A stretch of DNA of 64,000 bases from Aquilaria yunnanensis (GCA_039654915.1 CM077595.1:88329501-88393500); one strand, 5' to 3'. Shown: positions 50,124 to 61,682, counted from the stretch's first letter. Numbers and translations are program-made. The notes: generated by a model from the sequence alone, not told the origin.

Positions 50124-51309
50124 GATCACCAACAACTTCAAGTCCTCTTCTTCTATGAATTTGAGCCAATTACCCCAACACCTCCCCTTGCCTTCATTTA
50201 TTAATTGAATCCAAGCTAGTATTTGACATTTAAGTATTTTAAAAAATTAATGGACAATAAAAGACATTTGAGTCTAATCTTTAAGAAATTTGATAGAAAT
50301 AATAAATCTTTCAATATTTATTTTTAAACTTCTATATGCGACTAATCTAGCCATCAAATGTAAAATAACGAGAAAAGGGTACAACTTCAAGAGGGAAAGA
50401 AAATAAAAAATGCACGTATAATATTTTTCGGCATATAATATGATGGACGAGTTGTTAAAAATCTAATTGACATGTCTCAGAATTGAAAAAGTTGTCAAGA
50501 CCTTTTGTCTTCTAAATTAAAGGCGGTTCTCAAACAGCTTCTTAACTTTCTAGCCCATGCATGGCGGTAATTATTGCCGTTGACGATGAATTAGATTGTG
50601 ATTCAGACGAGAAATTTGGATAGGTGGGGAACAGAGCAGATATCCTGTTGTTGTTATTTTATAAATGAATTGTCTCTCTTGAATTTAAAGAGATATATTA
50701 ATCAAATTGAAGTTAGAAGTTAGAGGGTACAGATTAGGGCCAAAATTGATAAGGCCAATTGTCGGGCAGAGTTTAGGTTTGAATGGCATTGCCATGGGTG
50801 GCCACGCATAGGCCAGTTGGGCATAATTCTCAAAATATAGAAGCTGCATGGGAACTAGCTTTAGTTTATGGACTAAAATGTCGTATTTGTTATTCTTTAG
50901 GGGCCAATTAGGGAGTTAAGTCTTCGAAATTGAATTTTTTTTATTTTCAGGGACGATATTTGACAAACCAAAAACATCACTCCTTTGGATTTTTTCCTAA
51001 CAATAATGCCTTCTAAAAATTAAAATTTATTTACCTTATATTAAAAGCATTTTTAAAAAGCAATTGAGTTTTTCTCAGCTATAAAAAATAATTATATTTC
51101 ACAAAAAAAAAAATTTAAGTATTTTCTGAGCTTCTTAAAAATTTAGATTTCAATTAATATAAACTTGGATAAAAAATTTCAATACATAGAAAAAAAATAT
51201 ATCACTTCTCTAAAAGTCTCAACCAAACCAGCTGCTAACATTTTTAGACCAACAAATCACAAGTTAATGTTAAGCATTGACAAATCGGGCTCACAAGATT
51301 GATAATAAG
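50124..51309. other. Intergenic DNA, nothing recognised
   Basis: Resumes the host sequence broken by the copia insertion (AATTG/GATCACC). AT-rich, with no gene supported. Confidence 0.5.
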
Positions 51310-51485
51310 CATTTCATAGGGTAGGTCTGATACATTTATAGTTCTGTACAAGTGTACATGTTATAATCGGATTGCAACAAATCTTTATTAGTATGTGCTT
51401 GAAGTACAATTGACTCATTAGAATCATTATTATAAGGTTACAACTTAATAAAGATTTGTTACAATTTATACTGATACCTATGTTC
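51310..51485. repeat. Foldback MITE-like inverted repeat
   Basis: ATTGCAACAAATCTTTATTA (51,371-51,390) pairs with TAATAAAGATTTGTTACAAT (51,446-51,465) with one mismatch. Pairing continues weakly outward (TAGGTCTGATACATTTATAG against TTTATACTGATACCTATG). The whole could form a hairpin of about 170 bp. Confidence 0.7.
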
Positions 51486-52420
51486 GTGCATGGTCATGCA
51501 TAGTGGTGATTGGCTCACATGCTTGCTGGCTTGGGACGTCACTCGTACGTGGGTGTTGGTTACTGCCTTTATGCTGACTCAACTTTTCTTATTTTTATTT
51601 CTATTTTTCTCTTGTTTGTTATTTACATAACCATTGTGTCAACTCCAGTATATGTAACAGACTTCCATATTGCGTGGGAATTACGAATGAATTGTTGATC
51701 ATCTTCCTCGTTATTCTCTTCTAAATGTTCCTCTGGTTGTAAGTCTGTCGAACCTCGGAGTCCATTCTTGCTGAGTCTCCCTGGCTGATACCTGCCGCCT
51801 TCATTTATCTTCCACCATTTTTAGTTTTATGGCACCAGAACGTTGCTTGGTGCCCGGAAGGATCTTGGAGTGCAACGGTTGAAATTCCGTCACTGACCCA
51901 AATCTGGCAACTCCGACGCCACGAGATCTCCGATCTGCTCGTCGTCTGATCATGAGGATGCCACAAGCAAACTAAGACGATTTGGGTTTGTGGGTTGGTG
52001 GATGAAGATGCCGAGGATGAGGCGACAATTTGGGTTGGTGGCTGCGAATTGCGATGAGTCGGGTTGATGGCGAGGGAGAGGTGGAACTGAGATCTTGTTA
52101 ATTTTTTGCCTGCTTGGAGTTAATTGTTTTATAATTTGGGTTAGTTCTTGATGTTTTTGTGATTGAAAGGAGAAATCTTGAAAATTTAGGTTTGGTATTG
52201 ATATTCAATAAGTTTGAAATGTTTAAAATTTTTAATTGAAAAAGTTTAAGAACCAAAATTATTATTATTTATTTATTTTAGTATTAATTAATGTCACATC
52301 CACAATTTTCATCTGATTTAATAATAAAATTGATGAAAAAAACCCAATTGAGTCACAAAAGTGACGTATGATGCTTTGAACAAATTTAACGTAGGGTACC
52401 ATTATATAATCAATATATAT
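51486..52420. other. Intergenic DNA with a GC-richer section
   Basis: 51,700-52,090 is richer in GC (CTCGGAGTCC, CCGGAAGGATCTTGGAG) but has no long frame. It could be a decayed UTR or retroelement leader. No function is assigned. Confidence 0.4.
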
Positions 52421-53619
52421 ATAAGAGAAACTCATTCATTCCCCAAGACTACTTCCTTTAAAATTACTTTCATAGTACATTTGCAGTATTAATTTTAGAA
52501 TTTATTTGTACTAATTAATACTTAGGTCCTTATATAACTCACTCAAATTCACCCATTCTCCAAGACTGTTTCTTTTACCATTAATTGCATAGTGTGTTTG
52601 TATAGTTTAATAACTTAGGCCCTCATATAGTCATGATTCCAAAATTTAGATTTGAATTATAATGCTTAGTGAGCTCTTTCTATCACAGTAGAGAGTCTTT
52701 GAAATTCTATTTTTCATACATTTTAGTAATCAAATATATATATAAAGGAGAGATCCACCCATTTCTCAAAACTAATTCTTTTAGTATTAACTTCATAATA
52801 CATTTGTAACATTAATTTCAGAATCCATTTGTGATAATTAATACTTAGGTCATTATATAGCCCTAACTCCAAAATTTACTAATTCTCCAAAATTACATAT
52901 TTTATCATTAATTGTATAGTATATTTGTATTGTTTAATAACTTAGGCTCCCGTATAGTCATTGCTCCAAATTTTAGATTTTAAATTATAATTCTTGGTGG
53001 GCTCTTTTTGTCATAACAGAGAGTTTTTAAAATTCTATTTTTTTTATACATTTTAGTAATAGAATTTAAATTCCTATCATATTAGTATAATAAAACAACA
53101 TTAGCTTTTATTTTCTTTTTAAAGACTCATTAATATTATTGTCCCTTAATCAATTGTTTTAAATAGATTCTATCTCTTTGTAGTCATTTAGTAGCTTTAA
53201 TTTCCATTAGAATGCTTTGATTACAATTTTATTTGATTTTAATGGTATTAATATTGTTCATCCAACTTCCCAAAAAATACTTCCTTTAGCATTAACTTCA
53301 TAGTACATTTGTAGTATTAATTTTAGAATTTATTTGTAATAATTAATACTTAAAGTCCCTACATAGCCCTCATTCCAAAATTCACCAATTTCCCAAGATT
53401 ACTTCTTTTACCATTAATTAACCAATTGTTTTAAATAGACTCCATCTCTTTATAGCCATTTAGTAGCTTTAATTTCGTCATTACAATTTGAGTTGGTTTC
53501 AATGTTATTAATATTGTCCATTCAACTTCTCCAAGAATACTTCCTTATATTTGTAGCATTAATTTCATAATTTATTTGTGATAATTATTACTTAAACTCT
53601 CCCTATATAGCCCTTGCAC

Positions 53620-53760
53620 CTATATATAGGTTCTTACATTTTCTTTCAACACACACTCAATATTATCATTCATTTCTTTCATTTCTTACTATCGTGTCTT
53701 GCTACATTTCTTCATTTCTTCACTAATTTATATTTTTAGATTTTCATGAATACCAAAGAT
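53620..53760 (+). promoter_or_regulatory. TATA / leader cassette, copy A
   Basis: CCTATATATAGG is followed about 30 bp on by TTTCAACACACACTCAATAT and a pyrimidine-rich leader leading to an ATG (53,747). The same cassette, with the same spacing, occurs at about 60,025-60,200 and 60,984-61,130, so it looks like the promoter and leader of the RPA-like genes. Confidence 0.55.
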
Positions 53761-53879
53761 AAGCTAAGTTAGTTATTTAAAAATAGTAATAGTTTTCTTA
53801 ATTTTTTTTATTTCTTTGTCATTGAATTCCTACAATAGATGAACATGTTTTTTTATGAATCTTTTCTTATTTTTATAGC

Positions 53880-54406
53880 TCCCCTGACGAAACAGGTTAC
53901 ATTAGAAAAATTGTCTCCTGAGAGGACTAATTGAAATATTCAAGTAAAGGTGTGTCATTTTTGGGATTTTTTTTTAATTTTTCAAAAGTGACCAATGTAT
54001 CAGTACCAATTTTATGCTTGTGGATGAGAAGGTATTTTTCTCCTTATCTATTCTATTGAATTTTGCAATTTTTTCTTCTCTCCTTACTATAATAATATGT
54101 TCATGATTTCTTATTGGCTACTATGTCTTTTGTTTACACATGAAGGGTGTGACAATTCATGGGTCTATCAAAAATTTTTTGGCATACAAGTTTAATGAGA
54201 AGCTTTGTGAAGAAAGTATGTATATCTTCAAGAATTTCACAATTCTTTCAAAAAAGAAAACTTATCAAATAATAGATATACACTCATTTATGATCTATCT
54301 TACTCATAACACACAAATCTATGATGTGAATAATGAGTCTCATGATTTTCCCATGCACAAATTTGAGTTTGTTGCTTTTGATCAACGTAACACATGTGTA
54401 GACTAA
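53880..54406 (+). pseudogene. RPA1-like OB-fold gene fragment, copy A
   Basis: The first part (about 53,900-54,030) is a decayed version of TLEKFSFDW..WTIQVRVYRLWDV seen intact at 61.26 kb, with a stop. The second part (54,140-54,406) reads GVTIHGSIKNFLAYKFNEKL, ESMYIFKNFTI, then KFEFVAFDQ, ending in a stop. Order and motifs (internal-strand IHGSIK, YIFKNF, FEFVAFD) are those of the first DNA-binding OB fold of plant replication protein A 70-kDa-like proteins, often carried by Helitrons. Not a working gene. Confidence 0.7.
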
Positions 54407-54644
54407 GAATAATTTCTTACAAGTTTATCTAAAAGTTTTAAAAAATATAATAAGATGCTGCGTATACTATCTATATATCAAAATTACCATTTATATTTGC
54501 ATGTTAAATGTTGTGGAAGTTGCCATAGAGGTTTATTCTCCAATACTACTTCTTTTAGCATTAACTTCATAGTATAATTATAACATGAATTTCAGAATTT
54601 CTTTACAATAATTAGTACTTTGGTCTTTATATAGCCCCAACTCC

Positions 54645-54747
54645 AAAATCCACTCATTTTACCATTAATTGCAAAGTGTGTTTAGATTGTCTAATAACTT
54701 AGGCACTCACTACTAAAATCCACTCATTTTACCATTAATTGCAAAGT
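54645..54747. repeat. 33-bp flank sequence repeated inside the CACTA terminus
   Basis: A 33-bp string (ATCCACTCATTTTACCATTA core) occurs exactly at 54,645-54,677 in the flanking host repeat and at 54,715-54,747 immediately inside the left CACTACTAAAA end. The spacing is 70 bp. It has no counterpart inside the right end of the transposon. Confidence 0.9.
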
Positions 54748-54905
54748 CGTTGGAAACACAACCATTGGAAAACTATGCGTTGGAATTTGTCATTCCAATA
54801 GCATAGATGAGAGCCGTTGGAAATTCCAACAATTAGCTGTTAGAGAAATAACCGTTGGAAAGTATCTTGTTCAGGCAGTTGGAAAATTTTCCAACTGCCA
54901 AAAAA
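54742..54905. repeat. CACTA subterminal repeats, 3'-side array
   Basis: About seven copies of (G/C)CGTTGGAAA in both orientations within 160 bp, including back-to-back pairs such as GTTGGAAATTCCAAC. Presumed binding sites of the element's TNPA-like protein, by analogy with En/Spm. Confidence 0.85.
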
Positions 54906-55117
54906 TAAATTCTATTTATTCCAATACTGTTTGTCTCAACGTCAAACCATTACAATCCAGCTGATTATATCAAATGTAATCAAATATTGAACTGATATAA
55001 CATAAATGTAGTCATAAATCCACATAAAAACATATATAATTCAAATTACAGTCGGTCCATTATCCTAATAAGTTTCTTATTGACGCTAAACACGCATAGT
55101 TGCATGATATACCTCAT

Positions 55118-56729
55118 CTAATCTTCATCCAATCCCAAGACATCTATACCATCTTCAGCAAGCACGAGTGGAGGAATGTCAAGTGATTGACATATGTACT
55201 TCATCTCAACTCGCTGTCTCCTCTTAAGACGCTTTAGCTTCCACTCATAATATGAAGCTTGTTGCGCGGTATGCTCCGCTACCACCCGCTATACTTGTTC
55301 AGTGAACTCCAGCGTCTAAGTGACATCAACATGTTATGCAGGAGTATTCCCCGGTAGTCATCGTCCAACCACAACATGTTGCTCTGATCCAAGGCCAAAT
55401 ACACGCCCTTTCTTCTTACCACTAGCGGCTACACTCATAATCGCAACCTCATCAATGTCATGTGAGCCTTTTTCCTCATCCATTTGTTGCGTTTATTGAT
55501 AAAGATAGGTTATTAGTGACACTCTCATAAATGATATGTAAAAAGCTCATATATAACTAGCATGATAATTACCGTCACTTGTTCAGTCCGTCTATTAACG
55601 TATTATCTAATCTTTTTCTTATGAGTTTGCTACATTACCTTGAACAAGCCAAGGTCCCTCTTCTCCTGATCTTTCTCCCGCTACATTAGTTGTTAGTAAG
55701 ATTAATTTTATTACAACATAAATAACTTGAATTATTTGTAAAAGAGGTTGATAATTTTATCATTTGCTCTCGGTGTGCAGTAATTGAAATAGAGCCTCTT
55801 GCATATGTAGCACTGAATTTGCCAGTATAGGAAAAGTCTTGCGATGATGATGCTTGAATTGTCTTACCCTTAGCCGATCGCTCGTGAAACTTCGATGTAG
55901 CCCACTATTCCTCCATTTCTGCATACTGTGCATCGGTCATAAAAGATGCCCTTGCTCGTCGTTTCGCAGGATCTTTCTCACGGCGAAGGTTTCCTAACTT
56001 CGATCAGTAATAATTAGCCGCCATTATATGCCAAACGCGATACACCTTGTTATGGTGGGCTGGATCCCACTCACATAATCCTTGGACGTAAAATAAATTT
56101 GACGGAGTCGAATAGTTTCCAACATGATTGAAAACATTAAAATTGTGAAAACAAAGTGGATACTTCAAATACATGCCACCACGCCTAAATATCTGTTAGG
56201 CTTGCGCTCGTCCAGTCATGATATGGCTTGAAATGTGTGGTGAAGCATCTAGTCACCAACCGTGTTGCTCTTGCTGGAAGAAAGCTACATGGAGTGCATG
56301 TTCCAACACAATATATATAATTTTTTTGGTACTAAACATACTATAGGTAACATAAACTATTATTGTTGAAAAATGGTGCATTACTTACGTGTTATCGTGT
56401 GGTGTAATCCGTAAGAGTGCCTGAAACGGGGCTTGGGATACCAATGACTGACCATTGGAATTTGCAGCATCAGGTGAAGCTACAGAGGCCGAAGTAGATC
56501 GACTTGCAGTACCACCGACAAACTCAGTGCGAATATCACCTGTAGGAGGGTTGGGATGTGGAACAGTTGTTTGGTCTGTTGAGGGATGTGAAGCTGAATG
56601 GTGGGAGTGCGATTGGCCTGCCCTTTCATGTTTAGTAATTGGTTCTACTAACACTTCTTTTATGTGCTCAAATAGACCTTTCCCTGGATGACGTTTATAC
56701 GTCACGTCTTCTTTAGGTGGCATATGCAT
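55118..56729 (-). pseudogene. CACTA TNPA-like gene (Transposase_24 type), degraded
   Basis: A first open part (56,385-56,729) encodes MHMPPKEDVTYKRHPGKG and a His/Ser/Pro-rich linker ending RITPHDNT. Further pieces, in shifted or stopped frames, give YLKYPLCFHNF, LRREKDPAKRRARASFMTD, a stop, and WATSKFHERSAKGKT (about 55,850-56,200). The end RLKRRQRVEMKY ... EDGIDVLG stops at 55,118-55,120. This is the layout of the second (DNA-binding) protein of plant En/Spm-like elements. Several stops exclude function. Confidence 0.75.
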
Positions 56730-56892
56730 TAAATTAAAAAACCATACAACAGTTTATGAAGATAATATATGGGAAAAGGTCGTTCCATTGCCATTACACC
56801 TACCACAACAAAGTTGGACTTAGTATTTACATATTAAAAGTAAGTCCACGTTCACATTACATATTATAAGTAATGTCAAGTTTACATTACAG

Positions 56893-57845
56893 TCAATGGA
56901 CATTATCATCGTCAGATTGTACCTCTAAATTGCTATTCTCAGTATCCCTAGATTCAAATTCATCTTATTCATCACTTGCTTCAAGGGACTCCTCTTCAAG
57001 AGAATTATCGTCATGTGGCAAAGTTCCTTCCCTGATCGGCATGTCATCCTCTACAGCTTCCCCTACTATTGTTTATGCTAAATTGTCGATTGAGTCATCC
57101 ATAATTATGGGAGAATTGTTTAAACTGCCCAATAATTCTTCATGAAATGCATCTTCAACCTCATATACATTATAATGAACGATGCGTCTAGGTTTGATTT
57201 TCAAAACGGCTAACCACCCTGTATTTTCATGTGACTTTGTTGGGTAAGGGGTGTAGTAAACTTGATCAGCTTGGGAGAAAAGAATGAACGGGTAAAACTT
57301 CCCATATCAGCGATCGTCACGAACCTCAACTATATCATATTGTTTATGAACCCAAGTCCTACGATCTGGTGTAGGGTCATACTAGGCACACCTAAACAAT
57401 ACAACATTTTTCTGTGGCCATCCAGGATATTTGAGTTGAATGATTTCTTGTAACACCCCATAAAAATCACTTTCAACCTCACTTGATCCTGAAGTCCTTA
57501 TACATATTCCACTGTTATATGTTGCTTTGTCGCGACCCCAGTCGCTAATATAGAACTTGTACCCATTTATAAAATAAACAAGCCAAGTCTCAACACAACA
57601 TGATGGGCCGCATGCAACATCCCACAAGAAGTGGTCCATGATATTGTTACGCACATCATCCACCTAGTTACATATCAATAATATGAATAAGTTTTTCCCT
57701 CAAAGCGAAGAATGGCTCAAGTTCAAGTGTAGGTAACTTACATAGTTTCTAAGCCATGTGCCAAAGTTATTATGAATGTAGACGTCCAGCTCTGACATAG
57801 CTAAATTAGGTTCATGTCTATGCACTTCATCAACAAACAAACTAC
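56893..57845 (-). pseudogene. CACTA transposase (TNPD) C-terminal remnant, DUF4216-like
   Basis: An upstream piece (about 57,735-57,845) reads SLFVDEVHRHEPNLAM .. NFGTWLRNYV. The main piece (57,382-57,663) has TWLVYFINGYKFYI, NSGICIRT, DFYGVLQEIIQLKYPG and VVLFRC. After a stop replacing Trp it continues YDPTPDRRTWVHKQYDIVEV, then QADQVYYTPYP, and an acidic tail ending at 56,893. These motifs, in this order, are the DUF4216 region of plant CACTA transposases. The catalytic N-terminal two thirds are missing, replaced by non-coding DNA with long (ATT)n runs. Confidence 0.82.
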
Positions 57846-57990
57846 AAGATATATATAAAGGTCAGTACAGCATAAACTATTTGAATAGAGTATATAAAGA
57901 AAAAAAAGGTGTTATGGCTTAAGGTTTAATTAAAGTTTAGGGATATAATGTATCATATATTATAATGTATGTATCATGTATAATCAAACA

Positions 57991-58046
<56 letters not shown>
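57991..58046. repeat. (ATT)n microsatellite 1
   Basis: About 18 uninterrupted ATT units inside the CACTA element. The hydrophobic frame it opens at 57,965-58,300 is not a gene. Confidence 0.97.
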
Positions 58047-58047
<1 letters not shown>

Positions 58048-58150
58048 ATATATGATATATTATTATTATTATACAAATAATTTATACATCCCTAACACAT
58101 TAGAAGTAATTTCGGTTTTAATACATATTGTAAGCTTGGATCTCCCTAAT

Positions 58151-58151
<1 letters not shown>

Positions 58152-58223
<72 letters not shown>
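58152..58223. repeat. (ATT)n microsatellite 2
   Basis: About 24 ATT units, 105 bp beyond the first tract and of the same phase. Confidence 0.97.
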
Positions 58224-58224
<1 letters not shown>

Positions 58225-59089
58225 TACATATATTATATTAAAATTAAAACTTAATCAAACAAACTTATTTAAATATAAAAATATAGTACCTTTATATTAA
58301 TTCCCTAAATTAAAAAATCTAAAAAATAAATCCGATTAAACAATGTTAGTTAAAACTAATAATATACTAATTTTCAATTAAATCCTTAATTTAAAAAATT
58401 TCACACATAAATATCCCACCCAATACTATACAAACTTATTTAACACGAATAGTATACTAATATACTATGAAATCCCAAAATTTAAAAAAAATAAATATAC
58501 TACCCAATTAAAAAAATTAATTAAAAGTAATTATATCCTAATTTTAAATTAAACCCAAAATTAAAAAAATTAACAAAATCGGCAAAAATTCAAAATATCA
58601 ATGGGTAAACTAAATACTTCACTTCCAACCATCAACAACTACAAATCACATACATTTCACATATGTGAAACCAAATTAACTCAGGAAAATTTGGATTTAC
58701 TTGCATTTTTCATTAAAAAATATTAAAAATGAGAAAATAAATATTTGAACAACTAACCTCAAATCCAAAAATGAACTTCAAAATTGCATGGGAATGGCTT
58801 CGAATCTAGAACCACAAGCAAAATCTTGCACCCATTATCATGGTAAACTTCAAAGAAGTAAAAAACCCGAAAATCCGAAACAAAAAAGAAAAAAAAATAA
58901 CCAGATTTAATTAGAAGTTTGAACCCCAAAAAAAGCCAATGCCGACGTCGAACAACCTGTTTATGTCATCCCTCAAGCTAGCTTTTTTGAAGTGTGTGCG
59001 TGTGGGAAAGGAACAAAAATGAAGGAGCGAGACAACTAAAGACGAAATGAACTAGAGCTGGAGGTTGAAATCGATTTAAATTTTTTGTT
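58224..59089. other. Non-coding interior of the CACTA element
   Basis: AT-rich with no frame of interest. The part near 58,750-59,080 (AACTAACCTC, AACCTGTTTATG) may be the leader of the element's transcript, which would run on the minus strand from the 59.7 kb end. Confidence 0.5.
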
Positions 59090-59660
59090 TAGCCGTTGGA
59101 AAAATAAAACAATAAGTACCGTTTTATTTAATGAGTTTCCAACGGTCTAAGCTGTTGGAAAATGGCATTGAGGCTTCATATTTTCCAACGGCTTAAAACA
59201 CAATAAACATTCGTTGGAAACAGTCAATATGATTCAATGAAAGATTTTCCAACGGCTTTAGCCATTGGAAACAGAATATCCAAACAGCATTTAATTTAAT
59301 GCTTCTCCAACTGCCTAAGCCGTTGGAAAATGGTCAATGAATGATCTGCTCTCAAATATTTTTCAATGACTTAACCTGTTGGAAATAATTCAATTATTTT
59401 CCAACAGCTTTGGCCGTTGGAAACATTAAGTATGAAGAAGACCTTCTCAATGAAATATTTTTCAACGACTAGCCATTGGAAAATATTTCATTGAGAAGGC
59501 CTAGTCGTTGGAAAAGGCATATCCATAACACACCATTTATATTCCGCATGGTTCCAACTGCTAGACCGTTGGAAAATTCTTTTGATTGTCTCCAACGACT
59601 TTGCGCATTGGAAATTTCCAATTGTGTGAATGTTGGAAAATTGACCGTTGGAAAATTTGG
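59090..59660. repeat. CACTA subterminal repeats, 5'-side array
   Basis: About 18-20 copies of the CCGTTGGAAAA-type motif in both orientations over 570 bp, many as inverted pairs separated by a few bases (for example TTCCAACGGCTTTAGCCATTGG-like hairpins). This array is more than three times longer than the one at the opposite end. Confidence 0.88.
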
Positions 59661-59677
59661 TTCTTTTAGTAGTGACT

Positions 59678-60030
59678 CATATAATCATGGGTTTAGGGTT
59701 TAGGGATTACTGTTTTAGGCCAATCTCATTTTTTATTTTTTATTTGAAGTCTTTCTCAATATTTTTTTATTATTCTTTAGTATTTTTTTTGTAGTATTGT
59801 TTGAGACTTTTTTAAAAGCTATAAAAAATGACAATAACAAGCTTCAAAACATGAATTAATAATATAAGTCAAGCTTATAATTTTTCTAATAGTTTTAATT
59901 ACTTTTTACCCCAATCTTAGGAACCTATTCTTACCTAAAGTTGTTTTAAATATAAATTTCCTAAAATAGACATATTTTTATAAGTAAAAATTTATTTAGT
60001 TTCAATGATATTGTCCAACCAACTCCTATA

Positions 60031-60079
<49 letters not shown>

Positions 60080-60983
60080 CATACTTGCTTTCAACACATA
60101 CTCAATATTATCATTCATTCATTTCATTTCTTTCTATCATCTCTTGCTACCTTTCTTTATTTTTTCACTAATTTATATTTTTAGATCCTCCCTAATGCCA
60201 AAGATGAGATAATTATTTAAAAAGATTGATAGATTTTTTTTTATTTCATAGTATTTGAATTCATAGACAAATATGTTCTTTTATGAATCTTTTTTTCTTA
60301 TATATATATATATATAAAGAAGAAACTCATCCACTTCCCAATATTTCTTCCTTTAGCATTAACGTCATAATGCATTTGTATCATTAATTTCAGAATTCAT
60401 TTACAATAATTAATACTTACGTACTTATATAACCTTCACTCTAAAATTCACTAATTTCCCTAAGACTACTTCTTTTATCATTAATTGTATAGTGTATTTG
60501 TATTGTTTAATAACTTAGGCCCTCATATAGTCATGACTATAAAATTTAGATTTTGAAATATAACTTTTAGTGAGCTCTTTGTGTCATAATAGAGAGTCCT
60601 TAAAATTATACTTTTTATATATTTTAGTAATTGAATTTAAATTTCTATCCACTCAGCATAATAAAACACCATTAGCTTTTGTTCCCTTCTTAATGACTCA
60701 TTAATAATATTGTCTCTCTTAATCAATTCTTTTAAATAGATTCCATCTTTTTGTTACCATTTAGTAGCTTTAATTTCCATTAAAATGCTTTAACTATAAT
60801 TTTATTTGGTTTCAATGGTATTAATATTGTCTAACACCCCTGAGACTACTTCCTTTAGCATTAACTTTATAATACATTTATAGCATTAATTTCAGAATTC
60901 ATTTATAATAATTAATACTTAGGTCCATTAGAATGATTTCATTAAAAATTTATTTGATTTCAATAGTATTGTCTAACTAACTC
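59678..60983 (+). repeat. Nested repeat field, right part
   Basis: Continuation of the host repeat broken by the CACTA element, with a TATA/leader cassette at about 60,025-60,200 and a further copy of the 52.4-kb block from 60,300. No gene is supported; the frames are AT-rich artefacts. Confidence 0.6.
60037..60070. repeat. (TA)n microsatellite
   Basis: Run of TA dinucleotides at the TATA position of the second leader cassette, apparently an expansion of the TATATATA seen in the sister copies. Confidence 0.9.
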
Positions 60984-61130
60984 CTATATATATATAGATT
61001 TTCACACTTGCTTTCAGCACACACTCAATATTATCATTCATTCCTTTCATTTCTTCCTGTCTTCTCTTGCTACCTTTTCTTTATTTCTTAACTATTTTAT
61101 ATTTTTAGATTCTTCCCAATGTCAAAGATG
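60984..61130 (+). promoter_or_regulatory. TATA / leader cassette, copy C
   Basis: CCTATATATATATAG, then TTTCAGCACACACTCAATAT and a pyrimidine-rich leader, just upstream of the RPA-like exons from 61,240. Same arrangement as at 53,620-53,760. Inferred promoter. Confidence 0.5.
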
Positions 61131-61290
61131 AAGTAGTTATTTAAAAAGATTGATAGATTTTTTTTGAATTTCATAGTATTTGAATTCATACAATGGACAA
61201 ATATGTTATTTTATGAATTTTTGTTTACTTTTATAGTCTTCCGACAGAACATGTTACATTGGAGAAATTTTCTTTTGATTGGATTGAATG

Positions 61291-61682
61291 GACTATTCAA
61301 GTAAGGGTGTATCGTTTGTGGGATGTTTTAAATTCTCGAAAAGGTGGCCAATTTATCAGTATCGATTTTATTCTTGTGGATGAAAAGGTATTCTTTTTCC
61401 CTTTTTTTTTTCCCTTCCATTCTACTGAATTTTGCAATTTATTCTTTTTTCCCTACTATACAAATATGTTAATGATCTATTATTGTGGACTATTCAAATA
61501 AGAGTGTATCGTTTATGGGATGTTTTAAATTTTTTAAAAGGTGACCAAATTATCAGTACCAATTTTGTTTTTATGGAGGAGAAGGTATTCTTTTTCCTTT
61601 TTTTTCCCCCTTATTCTACTGAATTTTACAATTTATTCTTTTTTCCCTATAATAAATAGATGTTCATGATCTATAATTGGCT
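61291..61682. repeat. 197-bp tandem duplication of an RPA-like exon and donor site
   Basis: GACTATTCAAGTAAGGGTGT (61,291) recurs as GACTATTCAAATAAGAGTGT (61,488), 197 bp on. Similarity runs through the exon, the GTATTC donor and the pyrimidine-rich intron start to the ATGATCTAT motif. Confidence 0.85.

Larger units (their letters stand above)
52424..54704 (+). repeat. Nested repeat field, left part (RPA-like element family)
   Basis: Several diverged copies of one block, starting with ATATATATAARGRGA and ACTACTTCCTTTAGCATTAA, lie at about 52,424, 52,737, 53,262 and 54,540. Later sub-blocks, AATAACTTAGGCCCTCATAT and GAGCTCTTT..GAGAGTCTTT, are shared. The same blocks recur at 60,300-60,985 to the right of the CACTA element. 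Together with the RPA-like fragments they suggest Helitron-derived DNA, though no Helitron ends could be fixed. Confidence 0.6.
54708..59674 (-). mobile_element. CACTA (En/Spm) transposon, defective
   Basis: The 4,967-bp element has 11-bp perfect terminal inverted repeats CACTACTAAAA (54,708-54,718 and, inverted, 59,664-59,674). It has an exact 3-bp target duplication ACT (54,705-54,707 and 59,675-59,677), the CACTA signature. Subterminal arrays of CCGTTGGAAAA-type motifs lie at both ends. Two transposon-coded regions are left on the minus strand: a TNPD C-terminal part (56,893-57,845) and a TNPA-like Transposase_24 part (55,118-56,729), in the usual TNPD-then-TNPA order. Joining the flanks restores AATAACTTAGGCACTCATAT, matching uninterrupted copies of the host repeat (for example near 52,610). 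Confidence 0.95.

Noticed and set aside
57991..58223. Possible CRISPR-like or other array of regular repeats
   Set aside because: Regularly spaced repeats in this window are microsatellites, a minisatellite and transposon subterminal motifs. No repeat-spacer structure occurs, and none is expected in plant nuclear DNA.
57965..58300. 111-codon frame with long Ile and Leu runs
   Set aside because: It is the translation of the two (ATT)n microsatellites.
59690..59706. Telomere-like GGGTTTAGGGTTTAGGG
   Set aside because: Only two to three units, far too short for an interstitial telomere tract. Chance or a trace of repair at most.
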